DNA from: Actinomycetota bacterium
GTDB lineage: Bacteria > Actinomycetota > CADDZG01 > JAHWKV01
Length of the DNA stretch: 64,000 bases
Direction of reading: 5' to 3'
Assembly: GCA_030447305.1 (NCBI GenBank)
Contig: JAUJPC010000003.1
Span: forward strand, 62,001 to 126,000
The notes under the pieces were generated by a model. It saw nothing but the letters and a program-made list of their open reading frames with translations, was not told the origin of the DNA and made no database searches. Of the stretch, positions 15,641 through 24,015 are shown in pieces. The first letter of the stretch is position 1. Every line of letters starts with the position of its first letter. Both the position numbers and the translations under genes were made by a program.

Positions 15641-15729
15641 GGAGGCGTCGCCTAGACCGGCCTATGGCGCCAGCTTGGAATGCTGGTTTGGGGGCAACCC
15701 CATCGCGAGTTCAAATCTCGCCGCCTCCG
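15641..15729 (+). tRNA. tRNA-Ser (anticodon GGA)
   Basis: GGAGGCG pairs with CGCCTCC. The anticodon stem-loop CCAGC-TTGGAAT-GCTGG gives GGA. It has a long variable arm and shares most of its body with tRNA-Ser(GCT) at 14811. It completes the set of four serine isoacceptors within 1.1 kb. Confidence 0.95.
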
Positions 15730-15742
15730 CCCGGTTCTTGGC

Positions 15743-15893
15743 GGCCGTAGCGTCGTGCCCGAGGGCTCCGAAGGCTGGAGTCGCCCGCGAACACGACGCT
15801 TCGGCCTTTGTCCTCCCGGCGGAGTCTTCTCGCCAGGTAGGTCGCCCGCGAACACGACGCTTCGGCCTTTGTCCTCCCGGGGAGTCTTCTCAC
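15743..15893. repeat. Direct repeat (about 53 bp) with inverted partial copy
   Basis: Two near-identical copies of a 53-55 bp unit lie at 15780-15834 and 15841-15893, between the last tRNA-Ser and the SRP RNA. Each contains CACGACGCTTCGGCC (15792-15806 and 15853-15867). An inverted copy of that 15-mer with one mismatch lies at 15743-15757, so the RNA could fold either copy against it. No protein is encoded. Confidence 0.75.
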
Positions 15894-15925
15894 CCGTGGA
15901 GTCGCTCCCTTTTCTACCTCTCGGC

Positions 15926-15931
15926 TACACT
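15926..15931 (+). promoter_or_regulatory. -10 box of the SRP RNA gene
   Basis: TACACT ends six bases before the inferred 5' end of the SRP RNA. The -35 region is poorly conserved. Confidence 0.4.
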
Positions 15932-15937
15932 GTCGTT

Positions 15938-16205
15938 GTCGCGCTAGGTGGGCAGTCGGCGGTTGCCTGTAACTCCAAATCCGCCTGATGGGAGGCTGAA
16001 TTCCCACCCTAGGCTTGAAAGCTCTCGGGGACGGTCCCGGCAAGCGGTGCTGACGGCTGGGTCCCGCGCGAGTGACCGGAGTGAACCAGGTCAGGTCGGG
16101 AACGAAGCAGCCTTAAGCTTCAAGGCACTGCGCCGTGGGGTCACCTGGCCCGAGCTGGCTACCGGAGATGCGCCCGGGGCCGATGGTCGAAGGTGGGTGC
16201 GCGAC
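15938..16205 (+). ncRNA. ffs: Signal recognition particle RNA, long type with Alu domain
   Basis: The S-domain core is unmistakable: CCAGGTCAGGTCGGGAACGAAGCAGCC (16087-16113) holds the helix 8 tetraloop and asymmetric loop that bind Ffh. Upstream, the order GGTGCTGACGGCTGGGTCC, and further 5' the elements GGTTGCCTGTAA and TCCGCCTGATGGGAGG, match the layout of the Bacillus long SRP RNA rather than the short 4.5S RNA of Escherichia coli. The ends pair: GTCGCGC at 15938-15944 with GCGCGAC at 16199-16205. This gives about 268 nucleotides, close to the Bacillus length, with a 5'/3' Alu domain for elongation arrest. Confidence 0.9.
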
Positions 16206-16265
16206 CTTTAGACGGGTTTTCGCCCAGGAGGCCGTCACCGGGGCACGGTATGCTTTTTTGACCTC

Positions 16266-18143
16266 ATGGCTCACCTCTCCCTGTATCGGAAGTACCGCCC
16301 CCAAAGCTTCGCCGAAGTTGTCGGCCAGCAGCACGTGACCCAGACCCTGCTCGCCGCCATCAAACAGGACCGGCTCGCCCACGCCCTGCTGTTCAGCGGG
16401 CCTCGGGGCACCGGTAAGACCTCCACCGCCCGGATCCTCGCGAAGGCTCTCAACTGCGAGCGGGACGGCGACGAGCCGTGCGGCGGGTGCTCCTCGTGTG
16501 TGCAGATCGTCTCCGGATTGTCGTTGGACGTGGTGGAGATCGATGCTGCTTCCCACGGATCGGTCGACGATGCACGGGACCTGAGAGAGAAGGTGGCCTA
16601 CTCGTCGGTCTCGGGTCGCTGGAAGGTGTACATCATCGACGAGTGCCACATGCTTTCGCCGGCTGCCAACAACGCCCTGCTCAAGGTGCTGGAGGAGCCG
16701 CCCCAGCACGTGGTCTTCGTCCTTGCCACCACCGAGCCCCACAAGGTTCTTCAGACGGTGCTCGACCGCTGCCAGCGCTACGAGTTTCGCTCCATCAATA
16801 GCCTGGACACCGCCGGCCGGCTGGCAGAGATCTGCGAGACGGAGGGCATTACCGCCGACGCGGAGACCCTGACGCTTATCAGCAGTCGCGCCGGGGGCTC
16901 TATGCGTGACGCTTTGAGCCTGCTCGACCAGCTGCGTGCCTTTGCCGGCGACGCGATTGCGGTGGGGGATCTGGCGCAGCTGCTGGGGAGAATGCCCGAC
17001 GACGTCCTGTTCGAAGCGGTCGACCTGATATCGGAGCGGGACATCGGCGCTGTTTTTGTGTTTGCCGAGCGGCTGATCCGCACCGGCGTGGATGTCCGGG
17101 AGTTTGCCAGGGCTCTGACCGATCACCTCCGGTCGCTGTTCCTGGTGCTCCATGCGCCGGCCGCCCGGGAGATCCTGGAGGTGACCGACGACGGACTGGC
17201 CCGGCTCCAGGAGCAGGCGAACCATCTGGGCAGCGCCGAGGTTCTGCGGCTGATCGATCTGACCAACGAGATCGGGCTTCAGTTGCGGCAGGCTGTCGAG
17301 GGCCGCCTCGCCCTGGAGGTGGGCCTCGCCCGCATGACCAGGCCGGACCTGCATGCGACGCCGGCCTCGTTGCTGGCGCGGCTCGACCGGCTTGAGCGCA
17401 ACCAGGGTTCAGGGGCGGCCCCGGAGACTGTCGCGGCACTGGGGCAAGGCCCGCCGCGCCGCTTACCCGATTCACCCGGCGATCGGCCCTTGCCGGCTAC
17501 GGCCCTTGGAAAGCAGTTTCCACGCCCGGAGAGTCCCGGGGTGGCCACTCCGAGGGCGCCGGCGCCGGAGGTAGCCGGCTGGAACAGGGCTTCGGGGTCG
17601 CAGACTGAAGACCAGGCCCCATCGACGGCCGCCCCGCCGGCCGACCCGCCGCCCGCTGTGCCTGCACGCGCCGCCGCTCCGGGTTCGACGGGTACGCCTT
17701 CTGCTCCCGCGCCTCCCATAACCCCGGACGAGCTTGATCTGGACACAATTGTCCGGGCCTGGCCGCTCATCAGGGATAAGGTGAAGCGGCGCAAGATCTC
17801 GTTCCACGCGGTGCTCCTGCCGGCCGAACCGGTGGCCTGGCAGGGCGGTGAGCTCGTTCTGGAGTTCGGCCCCCGTTCGCGTTTCCACCGGGACAAGGTG
17901 GCGGATCGCACGCAGAACGGCCCGCTGCTGGAGGCTTTCGCTGAGGTTTTAGGGGTAACTCCCACGTTGAGCTGCGTGATCGGGAAGGAGGACCCGCCGC
18001 CCGGGAAGTCGCCGCCGGTTCCGGATGGCGCACCCCCGGACGATGCCGGCCCGTCCGACATGGACGGAGCCGACCCTCCGGAGGACGCGATAGAGCTGAT
18101 TCACAGAGCTTTCAAGGGAACAGTCGTCGTCGAGGATCCGTGA
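16266..18143 (+). CDS. dnaX: DNA polymerase III subunits gamma/tau
   Basis: This encodes 625 residues of the clamp-loader motor subunit. Walker A GPRGTGKT is near residue 40, a zinc module with four Cys (CERDGDEPCGGCSSC) follows at about 64-78, DECHM is the DExx box near 120, and the sensor segment follows. After about residue 365 the sequence becomes a Pro/Ala-rich linker, then a short C-terminal domain (about 500-600) like the tau polymerase-contact domain of actinobacteria. No obvious slippery site for making gamma is seen. TATGCT lies 10 bases before the ATG, so the leader is short. ybaB and recR follow. Confidence 0.96.
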   Translation: MAHLSLYRKYRPQSFAEVVGQQHVTQTLLAAIKQDRLAHALLFSGPRGTGKTSTARILAKALNCERDGDEPCGGCSSCVQIVSGLSLDVVEIDAASHGSVDDARDLREKVAYSSVSGRWKVYIIDECHMLSPAANNALLKVLEEPPQHVVFVLATTEPHKVLQTVLDRCQRYEFRSINSLDTAGRLAEICETEGITADAETLTLISSRAGGSMRDALSLLDQLRAFAGDAIAVGDLAQLLGRMPDDVLFEAVDLISERDIGAVFVFAERLIRTGVDVREFARALTDHLRSLFLVLHAPAAREILEVTDDGLARLQEQANHLGSAEVLRLIDLTNEIGLQLRQAVEGRLALEVGLARMTRPDLHATPASLLARLDRLERNQGSGAAPETVAALGQGPPRRLPDSPGDRPLPATALGKQFPRPESPGVATPRAPAPEVAGWNRASGSQTEDQAPSTAAPPADPPPAVPARAAAPGSTGTPSAPAPPITPDELDLDTIVRAWPLIRDKVKRRKISFHAVLLPAEPVAWQGGELVLEFGPRSRFHRDKVADRTQNGPLLEAFAEVLGVTPTLSCVIGKEDPPPGKSPPVPDGAPPDDAGPSDMDGADPPEDAIELIHRAFKGTVVVEDP

Positions 18144-18156
18144 AGGGAACTGCGCA

Positions 18157-18480
18157 ATGGACATGAACAAGATGATGAAGCAGGTCGCCAAGATGCAGCA
18201 GGAGCTTGAGAAAGCTCAGGATGAGCTGGCAGACGCCGAGGTGACCGGCACCTCGGGAGGCGGCCTGGTCTCCGTCACGGTCACCGGCAAGGGAGAGTTC
18301 ACCAGCGTGCAGATCAATCCCGACGCTGTGGATCCAGACGACCCCACCATGCTCGAGGACCTGGTCCTGGCGGCAATCAACGATGCGGTCCGGTCGCAGC
18401 AGGAGATGGCGGAGGAGCGGTTGTCGGGTCTCGGGGCCGGCATGAAGATCCCCGGCATGCCCGGCATGCCCGGCTTCTAG
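18157..18480 (+). CDS. YbaB/EbfC family nucleoid-associated protein
   Basis: This encodes 107 residues. The N-terminal helix starts MDMNKMMKQVAKMQQELEK, then VTGTSGGGLVSVTVTG and INPDAVDP, the conserved core of YbaB dimers, which bind DNA through tweezer-like helices. The C-terminus is Gly/Met-rich (GMPGMPGF). It lies between dnaX and recR in the usual order, 13 bases after dnaX. Confidence 0.95.
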   Translation: MDMNKMMKQVAKMQQELEKAQDELADAEVTGTSGGGLVSVTVTGKGEFTSVQINPDAVDPDDPTMLEDLVLAAINDAVRSQQEMAEERLSGLGAGMKIPGMPGMPGF

Positions 18481-18512
18481 AGCCAGACTTAGGGGCTCAG
18501 CCCCACAACCCC

Positions 18513-19118
18513 ATGTTTGCCCCACCCGTCCAGGACCTTATAGACGAGCTCGCCAAGCTGCCCGGGATCGGCCGGAAGACGGCTCAGCGTTTGGCGTTCC
18601 ACCTGCTGAAGATCGACGCCGCGGCCGCCAAGAAGCTGGCCAGCTCCATCGTGGTAATGAAAGACCGGGTGCGGTTCTGCCCCAAGTGTTTCAACTTCGC
18701 CGCGGAGGACCTGTGCGAGTACTGCTCGGACCCCCGCCGCGACGATTCCACCGTATGCGTGGTCGAGGAGGCCCCGGACATAGTGTCGATAGAGAAGACC
18801 GGAGAGTTCCGCGGCCGGTACCATGTCCTGGGCGGAGCCATCTCGCCTATCGACGGGATCGGCCCCGATGATCTCCATGTGCAGGAGCTGCTGAGCCGTA
18901 TCTCGGCCGATGGGATCAAGGAGGTCATCGTGGCAACCAACCCCAACGTAGAGGGCGAGGCGACGGCCATGTACCTCGCCCGACTTTTGGTGCCCGTGGG
19001 CGTGAAGATCACCCGGATCGCCAGCGGACTGCCGGTGGGAGGAGACCTGGAGTATGCGGACGAGGTGACCCTCGGCCGGGCGCTGCAGGGAAGAAGAGAG
19101 TTGGGAGCGGAGCACTGA
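18513..19118 (+). CDS. recR: Recombination protein RecR
   Basis: This encodes 201 residues. An N-terminal helix-hairpin-helix ([13 protein letters not shown]), a four-Cys zinc finger (FCPKC and LCEYC, about 53-70), and a Toprim domain starting VCVVEEAPD follow in order, ending with [15 protein letters not shown]. With RecF and RecO it loads RecA at gaps. The aspartate kinase gene begins one base after its stop. Confidence 0.96.
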   Translation: MFAPPVQDLIDELAKLPGIGRKTAQRLAFHLLKIDAAAAKKLASSIVVMKDRVRFCPKCFNFAAEDLCEYCSDPRRDDSTVCVVEEAPDIVSIEKTGEFRGRYHVLGGAISPIDGIGPDDLHVQELLSRISADGIKEVIVATNPNVEGEATAMYLARLLVPVGVKITRIASGLPVGGDLEYADEVTLGRALQGRRELGAEH

Positions 19119-19119
19119 C

Positions 19120-20364
19120 ATGGGCATTGTGGTTCAGAAGTACGGCGGGACTTCGGTCGCCGGCGTCGAGCGGATCAAGGTGGTCGCCGAGCGGATCGCC
19201 AAGACCGCCGCTCAGGGCAACGACATGGTGGTCGTGGTTTCCGCCATGGGAAAAGCCACCGACGACCTGGTGAAGCTGGCCCACGAGATCTCCGCGGTTC
19301 CGCACGCCCGGGAGATGGACATGCTGCTGTCGGCCGGCGAGCGGATATCGATGGCCCTGCTTGCAATGGCTCTGAACGAGATGGGGCGTGACGCCATCAG
19401 CTTCACCGGCTCGCAAGCGGGCATCCTGACCGACACCTCGCACACCAAGGCGCGGATCGTGGAGGTGAAGGCGCACCGGATCGAAAGAGCGCTGGCGGCC
19501 GGCAAGATAGTCATCGTGGCCGGGTTCCAGGGGGTGTCCACCGAGCTCGACGTGACTACGCTGGGCAGGGGCGGGTCCGACACCACCGCCGTGGCGCTGG
19601 CCGCAGCCCTGAAGGCAGATGTCTGTGAGATCTACACCGATGTTAAGGGAGTCTTCACCGCCGACCCGCGTATCGTACGCAACGCCCGCAAGTTAAATTC
19701 GGTCACCTACGAGGAGATGCTCGAGATGGCCGCCTCCGGCGCCGGCGTCCTGGCCCTGCGTTCCGTTGAGTTTGCCCGTACCCACGGCGTGGTGATTCAC
19801 TGCCGGTCGTCGTTCACGGACGAGGCCGGTACAGTGGTCAAGGAGGAGGTCGAACAGGTGGAGAAAGCTCTTGTCACCGCGGTGTCGCAGGACACTTCTG
19901 AAGCGATGATCCGGGTCGACGGCGTGCCGGACCGGCCGGGAATCGCCGCCAAGATCTTCAGCGACATCGCCCGGGAGCGCATCAACGTCGACATGATCGT
20001 CCAGAATGTCTCGCACGACGGCAAGACCGACCTGACCTTCACCATGCCCAAGGAGGACCTCATTCGCTCCGGAGACGCCGTCCGGCGGATCATCTCCGAG
20101 ATCGGGGCCGAGGGCTTCTCGGCGGACTCGGACATCGCCAAGCTCTCGCTGATCGGCGCCGGGATGAAGACCGACCCGGGCGTGGCGGCGGAGATGTTCT
20201 CGGCGTTGGCGGAGCATGGCATCAACATCGAGATGATCTCAACCTCCTCCATCCGGATCTCCTGCGTGGTGCGGTCCATGGACATCAACCGGGCGGTCAA
20301 GATCATCCACGAGCGCTTCGGCCTGGCCGGAGCGCCTTCCATGTCCCCGGCCGGACGGGGGTAG
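19120..20364 (+). CDS. lysC: Aspartate kinase
   Basis: This encodes 414 residues. The kinase domain begins [16 protein letters not shown] and includes [13 protein letters not shown], the aspartate-binding segment. Two ACT domains at about 265-400 ([10 protein letters not shown] and DPGVAAEMF) are the feedback site for lysine and/or threonine. An internal start for a separate beta subunit may exist near the ACT region, as in Corynebacterium, but is not proven. It makes aspartyl phosphate for lysine, methionine, threonine and diaminopimelate, and the next gene supplies the next step. Confidence 0.96.
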   Translation: MGIVVQKYGGTSVAGVERIKVVAERIAKTAAQGNDMVVVVSAMGKATDDLVKLAHEISAVPHAREMDMLLSAGERISMALLAMALNEMGRDAISFTGSQAGILTDTSHTKARIVEVKAHRIERALAAGKIVIVAGFQGVSTELDVTTLGRGGSDTTAVALAAALKADVCEIYTDVKGVFTADPRIVRNARKLNSVTYEEMLEMAASGAGVLALRSVEFARTHGVVIHCRSSFTDEAGTVVKEEVEQVEKALVTAVSQDTSEAMIRVDGVPDRPGIAAKIFSDIARERINVDMIVQNVSHDGKTDLTFTMPKEDLIRSGDAVRRIISEIGAEGFSADSDIAKLSLIGAGMKTDPGVAAEMFSALAEHGINIEMISTSSIRISCVVRSMDINRAVKIIHERFGLAGAPSMSPAGRG

Positions 20365-20391
20365 CGCCAGCCGGCCCCGGTCGGTTGGCGG

Positions 20392-20397
20392 TAACCT
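20392..20397 (+). promoter_or_regulatory. -10 box for leaderless asd
   Basis: TAACCT is separated by seven bases (GGATCCC) from the asd ATG, so transcription would start at the initiation codon. The match to consensus is moderate. Confidence 0.35.
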
Positions 20398-20404
20398 GGA
20401 TCCC

Positions 20405-21433
20405 ATGAAGTTACCCTCAGCTCCTATCGTCGCGGTTGTCGGTGCCACCGGGGCGGTCGGCCGCGTGATGCTCGACATCCTGGCGCAACGCCATTACCCG
20501 GCATCCGAGGTCATCGCGATCGCCTCTGCCCGCTCCGCCGGCAAAAAGATCCCGTACGGAAACGGCAGCCTGACCGTCAGGGCGCTGGAGCCCGGAGTGT
20601 TGAACGGTATCGACCTCGTCTTGTTGGACACCCCCGACGATGTTGCCCGGGAATGGGCTCGTCCGGCGGTCGAGGCCGGCGCCATTGTCGTCGACAACTC
20701 CGCCGCCTGGCGGAGCGATCCCGACGTGCCGCTGGTGATCCCGGAGGCCAACCCGGAGGCGGTCGACCGCCACAAGGGGATCATCGCCAACCCGAACTGC
20801 GCCACCATCGGGGTTGTAGTGCCGATAGCGCCGCTTCACAAGGTCTACGGCCTGGAGCGTCTGGTCGTGTCGACTTACCAATCCACCTCCGGGGCCGGGC
20901 GAGGGGGCGTCGAGGAACTCGCCGAGCAGTCCCAGAAGCTGGTCGACGAGATGGATGCGCTGTCCGAGGGATCTCTCGGCGGCGTGGCCCCGAAGCCTGA
21001 GGTGTTTGCCGCCTCGATCGCATTCAACATCCTGCCGCAGATCGGTGGCATCAAAGAGGACGGGTTCACCTCCGAGGAGCAGAAGATGCTCAGAGAAACC
21101 CGCAAGATCCTCTCACTGCCGGACGTCGAGGTCATAACCACGTGCGTACGGGTGCCGACGGCCGTGGGCCACGGCGCCGCCGTCCATGCGCGCTTCTCCG
21201 AGCCGGTTGACTTCGAGGAGGTCCAGGGCATCCTTCGGCACGCGCCGGGAGTCAAGGTGACGGACCTTCCCAACGCCCATCAGTCCGCGGGGACCGACCC
21301 CTGCTACGTCGGCCGGGTGCGGCGCGACCCGTTCGACCCCAACGCCCTCAGCTTCTTCACCGTCTCCGACAACCTTCGGAAGGGTGCCGCGCTGAACGCA
21401 GTGCAGATCGCGGAGATCCTGCTTCCGGGCTAG
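20405..21433 (+). CDS. asd: Aspartate-semialdehyde dehydrogenase
   Basis: This encodes 342 residues with an N-terminal NADP-binding motif GATGAVGR (about 13-20), the catalytic Cys in ANPNCATIG (about 130) and a helical dimer region containing STSGAGR. It reduces aspartyl phosphate to the semialdehyde, the branch point to diaminopimelate. dapE at 50.4 kb belongs to the same route. It follows lysC by 40 bases. Confidence 0.96.
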   Translation: MKLPSAPIVAVVGATGAVGRVMLDILAQRHYPASEVIAIASARSAGKKIPYGNGSLTVRALEPGVLNGIDLVLLDTPDDVAREWARPAVEAGAIVVDNSAAWRSDPDVPLVIPEANPEAVDRHKGIIANPNCATIGVVVPIAPLHKVYGLERLVVSTYQSTSGAGRGGVEELAEQSQKLVDEMDALSEGSLGGVAPKPEVFAASIAFNILPQIGGIKEDGFTSEEQKMLRETRKILSLPDVEVITTCVRVPTAVGHGAAVHARFSEPVDFEEVQGILRHAPGVKVTDLPNAHQSAGTDPCYVGRVRRDPFDPNALSFFTVSDNLRKGAALNAVQIAEILLPG

Positions 21434-21458
21434 CACCCAATCCGGGAGGCAGGTCGCC

Positions 21459-21893
21459 ATGGGATGCATCTTCTGCGGGATCCTGGACGGCACCACCCCG
21501 GCCCACGTCGTTTGGGAGAGCGAGCACGCCGTCGCCTTCCTGGACACCCGGCCGGTGTTCCCCGGCCACACACTGGTTGTGCCGAGGGTCCATGTCGAGA
21601 CCCTTCCGGAGCTGGCGGACGACCTGCTTGCACCCCTGTTCTCGGCGGCCCGCCTGCTTGCCGCCGCGATCCCGGAGGCAATGGAGGCTCACGGGACGTT
21701 TGTGGCGGTGAACAACAAGGTCAGCCAGAGCGTCCAGCACCTGCACGTCCACGTGGTTCCGCGCAAGTTCAAGGACGGGCTGAGAGGCTTCTTCTGGCCC
21801 CGGCAGAAGTACGACGACGATGCACATGCGGCATCCGTAGCAGATGCGATCCGCAGGGAGGTCGGTCAGGTGGGCGCAGAACCCTTAAGATAG
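21459..21893 (+). CDS. HIT family hydrolase
   Basis: This encodes 144 residues with the HIT catalytic triad in LHVHVVPR near residue 90 and an N-terminal CIFCGI segment (Cys4, Cys7) that could bind zinc. HIT proteins hydrolyse nucleoside phosphoramidates or dinucleotides. The substrate is not clear from sequence. It follows asd and precedes tRNA-Pro. Confidence 0.9.
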   Translation: MGCIFCGILDGTTPAHVVWESEHAVAFLDTRPVFPGHTLVVPRVHVETLPELADDLLAPLFSAARLLAAAIPEAMEAHGTFVAVNNKVSQSVQHLHVHVVPRKFKDGLRGFFWPRQKYDDDAHAASVADAIRREVGQVGAEPLR

Positions 21894-21901
21894 GTCGGCT
21901 A

Positions 21902-21975
21902 CGGGATGTAGCGCAGCTTGGTAGCGCGCCTCGTTCGGGACGAGGAGGTCGTGGGTTCAAATCCCGCCATCCCGA
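21902..21975 (+). tRNA. tRNA-Pro (anticodon CGG)
   Basis: CGGGATG pairs with CATCCCG. The anticodon stem-loop CCTCG-TTCGGGA-CGAGG gives CGG. T-arm GTGGGTTCAAATCCCGC is typical. A TAAGAT element 10 bases upstream, at the end of the HIT gene, may be its -10 box. Confidence 0.95.
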
Positions 21976-22050
21976 CTTTTCGAGAGACCGGCGCCCAACA
22001 AACCGGCCCTCCATCGGAGGAGCGATTCTGTTTTTCCATAACCGCCTGCA

Positions 22051-22413
22051 TCAAATCGCCGTGGGATGCCTCGGCTCGTAGAGCATTACCTCTGCCCCAC
22101 CGGGGAGTACCAGCGTGGTGGTTATGCCCCAACCTTCGTCCTCCGGTTCGCCGCGTACTTCCACCCCCCGGTCCCGCAGGTCGCGGATGGTCGTAAGGAT
22201 GCCGTCGCACATCAAAGTGAGCTGGTGACGCACTCCGCTCTCGTAGGTCGGCCCCTCTGCCGGATGGATTGCGAGCTCTGCCGGCGGGAGGCGGAAGATC
22301 AGCCAGCCGTCTCCGGCGTCCACGTGGGGCCAGCCGAGCACGTCTTTGAGCGTCGCCCGCAGGGCTTCCGGTTCGGAGGTGTAGATCAGGACATGAGCGC
22401 CGGTGACCGCCAT
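22051..22413 (-). CDS. VOC-fold (glyoxalase/dioxygenase-like) protein
   Basis: This encodes 120 residues of one vicinal-oxygen-chelate domain: a beta-alpha-beta-beta-beta unit beginning GAHVLIYTS, then VLGWPHVDAGDGWLIFRL and EDEGWGITTTLVLPGG. The usual metal residues are only partly kept (His near the LAIHPAE motif and Glu in VMLYEP). The ATG at 22413 has AGGATGAGG in front. An upstream ATG would reach into the promoter of the divergent nitroreductase. Its substrate is unknown. Confidence 0.75.
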   Translation of the reverse strand: MAVTGAHVLIYTSEPEALRATLKDVLGWPHVDAGDGWLIFRLPPAELAIHPAEGPTYESGVRHQLTLMCDGILTTIRDLRDRGVEVRGEPEDEGWGITTTLVLPGGAEVMLYEPRHPTAI

Positions 22414-22500
22414 GGCCTCATCCTGCCACAAGCCCACCAACCGCCGCTTTCGCAATAGGGTGGGCGCAGGCCGATAGGCGGGCCACCGCAAGGAGCCGCT

Positions 22501-23115
22501 GTGGATTTCGAAGAGCTGGTGCGACGCCGGCGCATGGTTCGCCGGTTCTCACCCGAGCCGGTAAGCGAGGAGAAGCTGGCCAGGATCCTGGATCTGGCCC
22601 GCCGGGCGCCGAGCGCCGGTTTTAGCCAGGGGCAGTCTTTCGTCGTCGTCACCGACGCCGCCCGGCGGGCCGAGATCGCCCGCATTGCAGGGGAGCGCGC
22701 TTACGTGGAACGGGGGTTCGACCCGTGGCTGTCCGGGGCACCGGTCCATGTGGTCGTGTGTGTGAGCGAGCGGGCCTACCGCGAACGTTACCGGGAGCCG
22801 GACAAGCTGCGTGGGGGCCCGGAGAAGCAGTGGCCGGTGCCCCACTGGTACGTCGACGGTGGCTGCGCGCTCATGCTCCTGCTCCTTGCGGCCGTCAACG
22901 AGGGCCTGGCGGCGGGGTTCCTGGATCTCGGCACCGAGGGCTACCTCCGCCTCAGGGACCTCCTGGGCATCCCGGACGACGTGCAGCCGATCGGCCTGGT
23001 CACCCTTGGGATCCCGGCAGCCGATCGCCGTTCGGGGTCGCTGGCCAGAGGGCGAAAGCCGCTGGAGGAGGTGGTTCACCGGGAGTCCTGGGGCTCCCGG
23101 GGCGGATCGGATTAG
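22501..23115 (+). CDS. Nitroreductase family flavoenzyme
   Basis: This encodes 204 residues. The N-terminal RRRRMVRRFSPEPV motif, the PSAGFSQGQSF loop and the later AVNEGLAAGFLD motif match FMN-dependent nitroreductases that act with NAD(P)H. The long segment DKLRGGPEKQWPVPHWYVDGG is typical of actinobacterial members. The start codon is GTG. The gene overlaps the convergent metallophosphoesterase by four bases. Confidence 0.88.
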   Translation: MDFEELVRRRRMVRRFSPEPVSEEKLARILDLARRAPSAGFSQGQSFVVVTDAARRAEIARIAGERAYVERGFDPWLSGAPVHVVVCVSERAYRERYREPDKLRGGPEKQWPVPHWYVDGGCALMLLLLAAVNEGLAAGFLDLGTEGYLRLRDLLGIPDDVQPIGLVTLGIPAADRRSGSLARGRKPLEEVVHRESWGSRGGSD

Positions 23116-24002
23116 ACATCCCGGGCAACGAGATCGATCACCGATGCCTCCGGCGGGCACAGGAACCTAAATGGGGCGTACTTGCCGGTCCCGATGCCGG
23201 GGGTCACGAACAACCAGGAGCGCCCCACCTGTGATGGGCCCATCGCCAGATGGGTGGGCAGCGTCGAGTTCGTGACGACCGCCCCGACGAACGGCAACCG
23301 CACCTGTCCGCCGTGGGTGTGGCCGGCGAACGCCAGGTCGTAACCGGCTTTGAACGCGTCGTCGTACGGAGCGGGGTCGTGGACCACCATGATCGCCAGC
23401 TCGGCGCCCGGGTCCCGATTCAGCAGTTCACGGTTATCCCGCTTCAGATAGGGGTCGTCCAGCCCGGTGACCTGGGTTGCGGTGGCGTTCACGTCCAGCA
23501 TGATGTTGGCGTTGTTCATGTCCAGCCAGCCCTCCGCCCTCAGTCCTCGGCGCAAGTACTCCGTCGGGTTACGCGACTGTCCGTGGCGACGGCGCTTGGC
23601 AAAGTAGTCGAGGTAGTTCTTCAGGATGGGGGCGAAGTAGTCGGAGGAGCCGAAGACGAACAGGCGGGCGGTTGTCGCCCGCAGACCGTTCAGCAGCCGA
23701 AGCGACTCGTCGGCCGCATCCTGGCCGCCCAGCAGGTCGCCGGTCGCCAGGACTAGGTCGAACTCGTGCGACACAAGGGACTCCAGAAATCTGATCATCC
23801 GGCGGTTCTGACGCCGAAGGTGAAAGTCGGAGACGTGCAGGACGGCGATGGGGTTAGCACCGGGCGGCAGTACCGGCAGCGAATACCGCCGTATGCGGAA
23901 TCGCTTGGCTTCCACGAGGCCGTAAGCAACCGGAATCAGACCGAGAGGGCCCAGCCTGGCCAGTAGTTTCAGCTTGGGCTTAACCGGTCCGAGATCGGGC
24001 AT
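23112..24002 (-). CDS. Calcineurin-like metallophosphoesterase, membrane-linked
   Basis: This encodes 296 residues of the YkuE-type family. The metal-binding motifs are HVSDFHLR (about 48-55), ATGDLLGG, GSSDYF where others have GNHD, VVHDP and AGHTHGGQ. A hydrophobic N-terminal region (about 15-30) may attach it to the membrane. The changed NHD motif (SSD) resembles that of other actinobacterial members. The substrate is probably a phosphate ester of lipid or wall, but this is inferred. Confidence 0.85.
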   Translation of the reverse strand: MPDLGPVKPKLKLLARLGPLGLIPVAYGLVEAKRFRIRRYSLPVLPPGANPIAVLHVSDFHLRRQNRRMIRFLESLVSHEFDLVLATGDLLGGQDAADESLRLLNGLRATTARLFVFGSSDYFAPILKNYLDYFAKRRRHGQSRNPTEYLRRGLRAEGWLDMNNANIMLDVNATATQVTGLDDPYLKRDNRELLNRDPGAELAIMVVHDPAPYDDAFKAGYDLAFAGHTHGGQVRLPFVGAVVTNSTLPTHLAMGPSQVGRSWLFVTPGIGTGKYAPFRFLCPPEASVIDLVARDV

Positions 24003-24015
24003 CCGAACCGACCGG

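Noticed and set aside
15780-15893. Repeats considered as a CRISPR array
   Set aside because: Only two units, nearly contiguous with a 6-base gap. There are no spacers of regular length and no cas genes.
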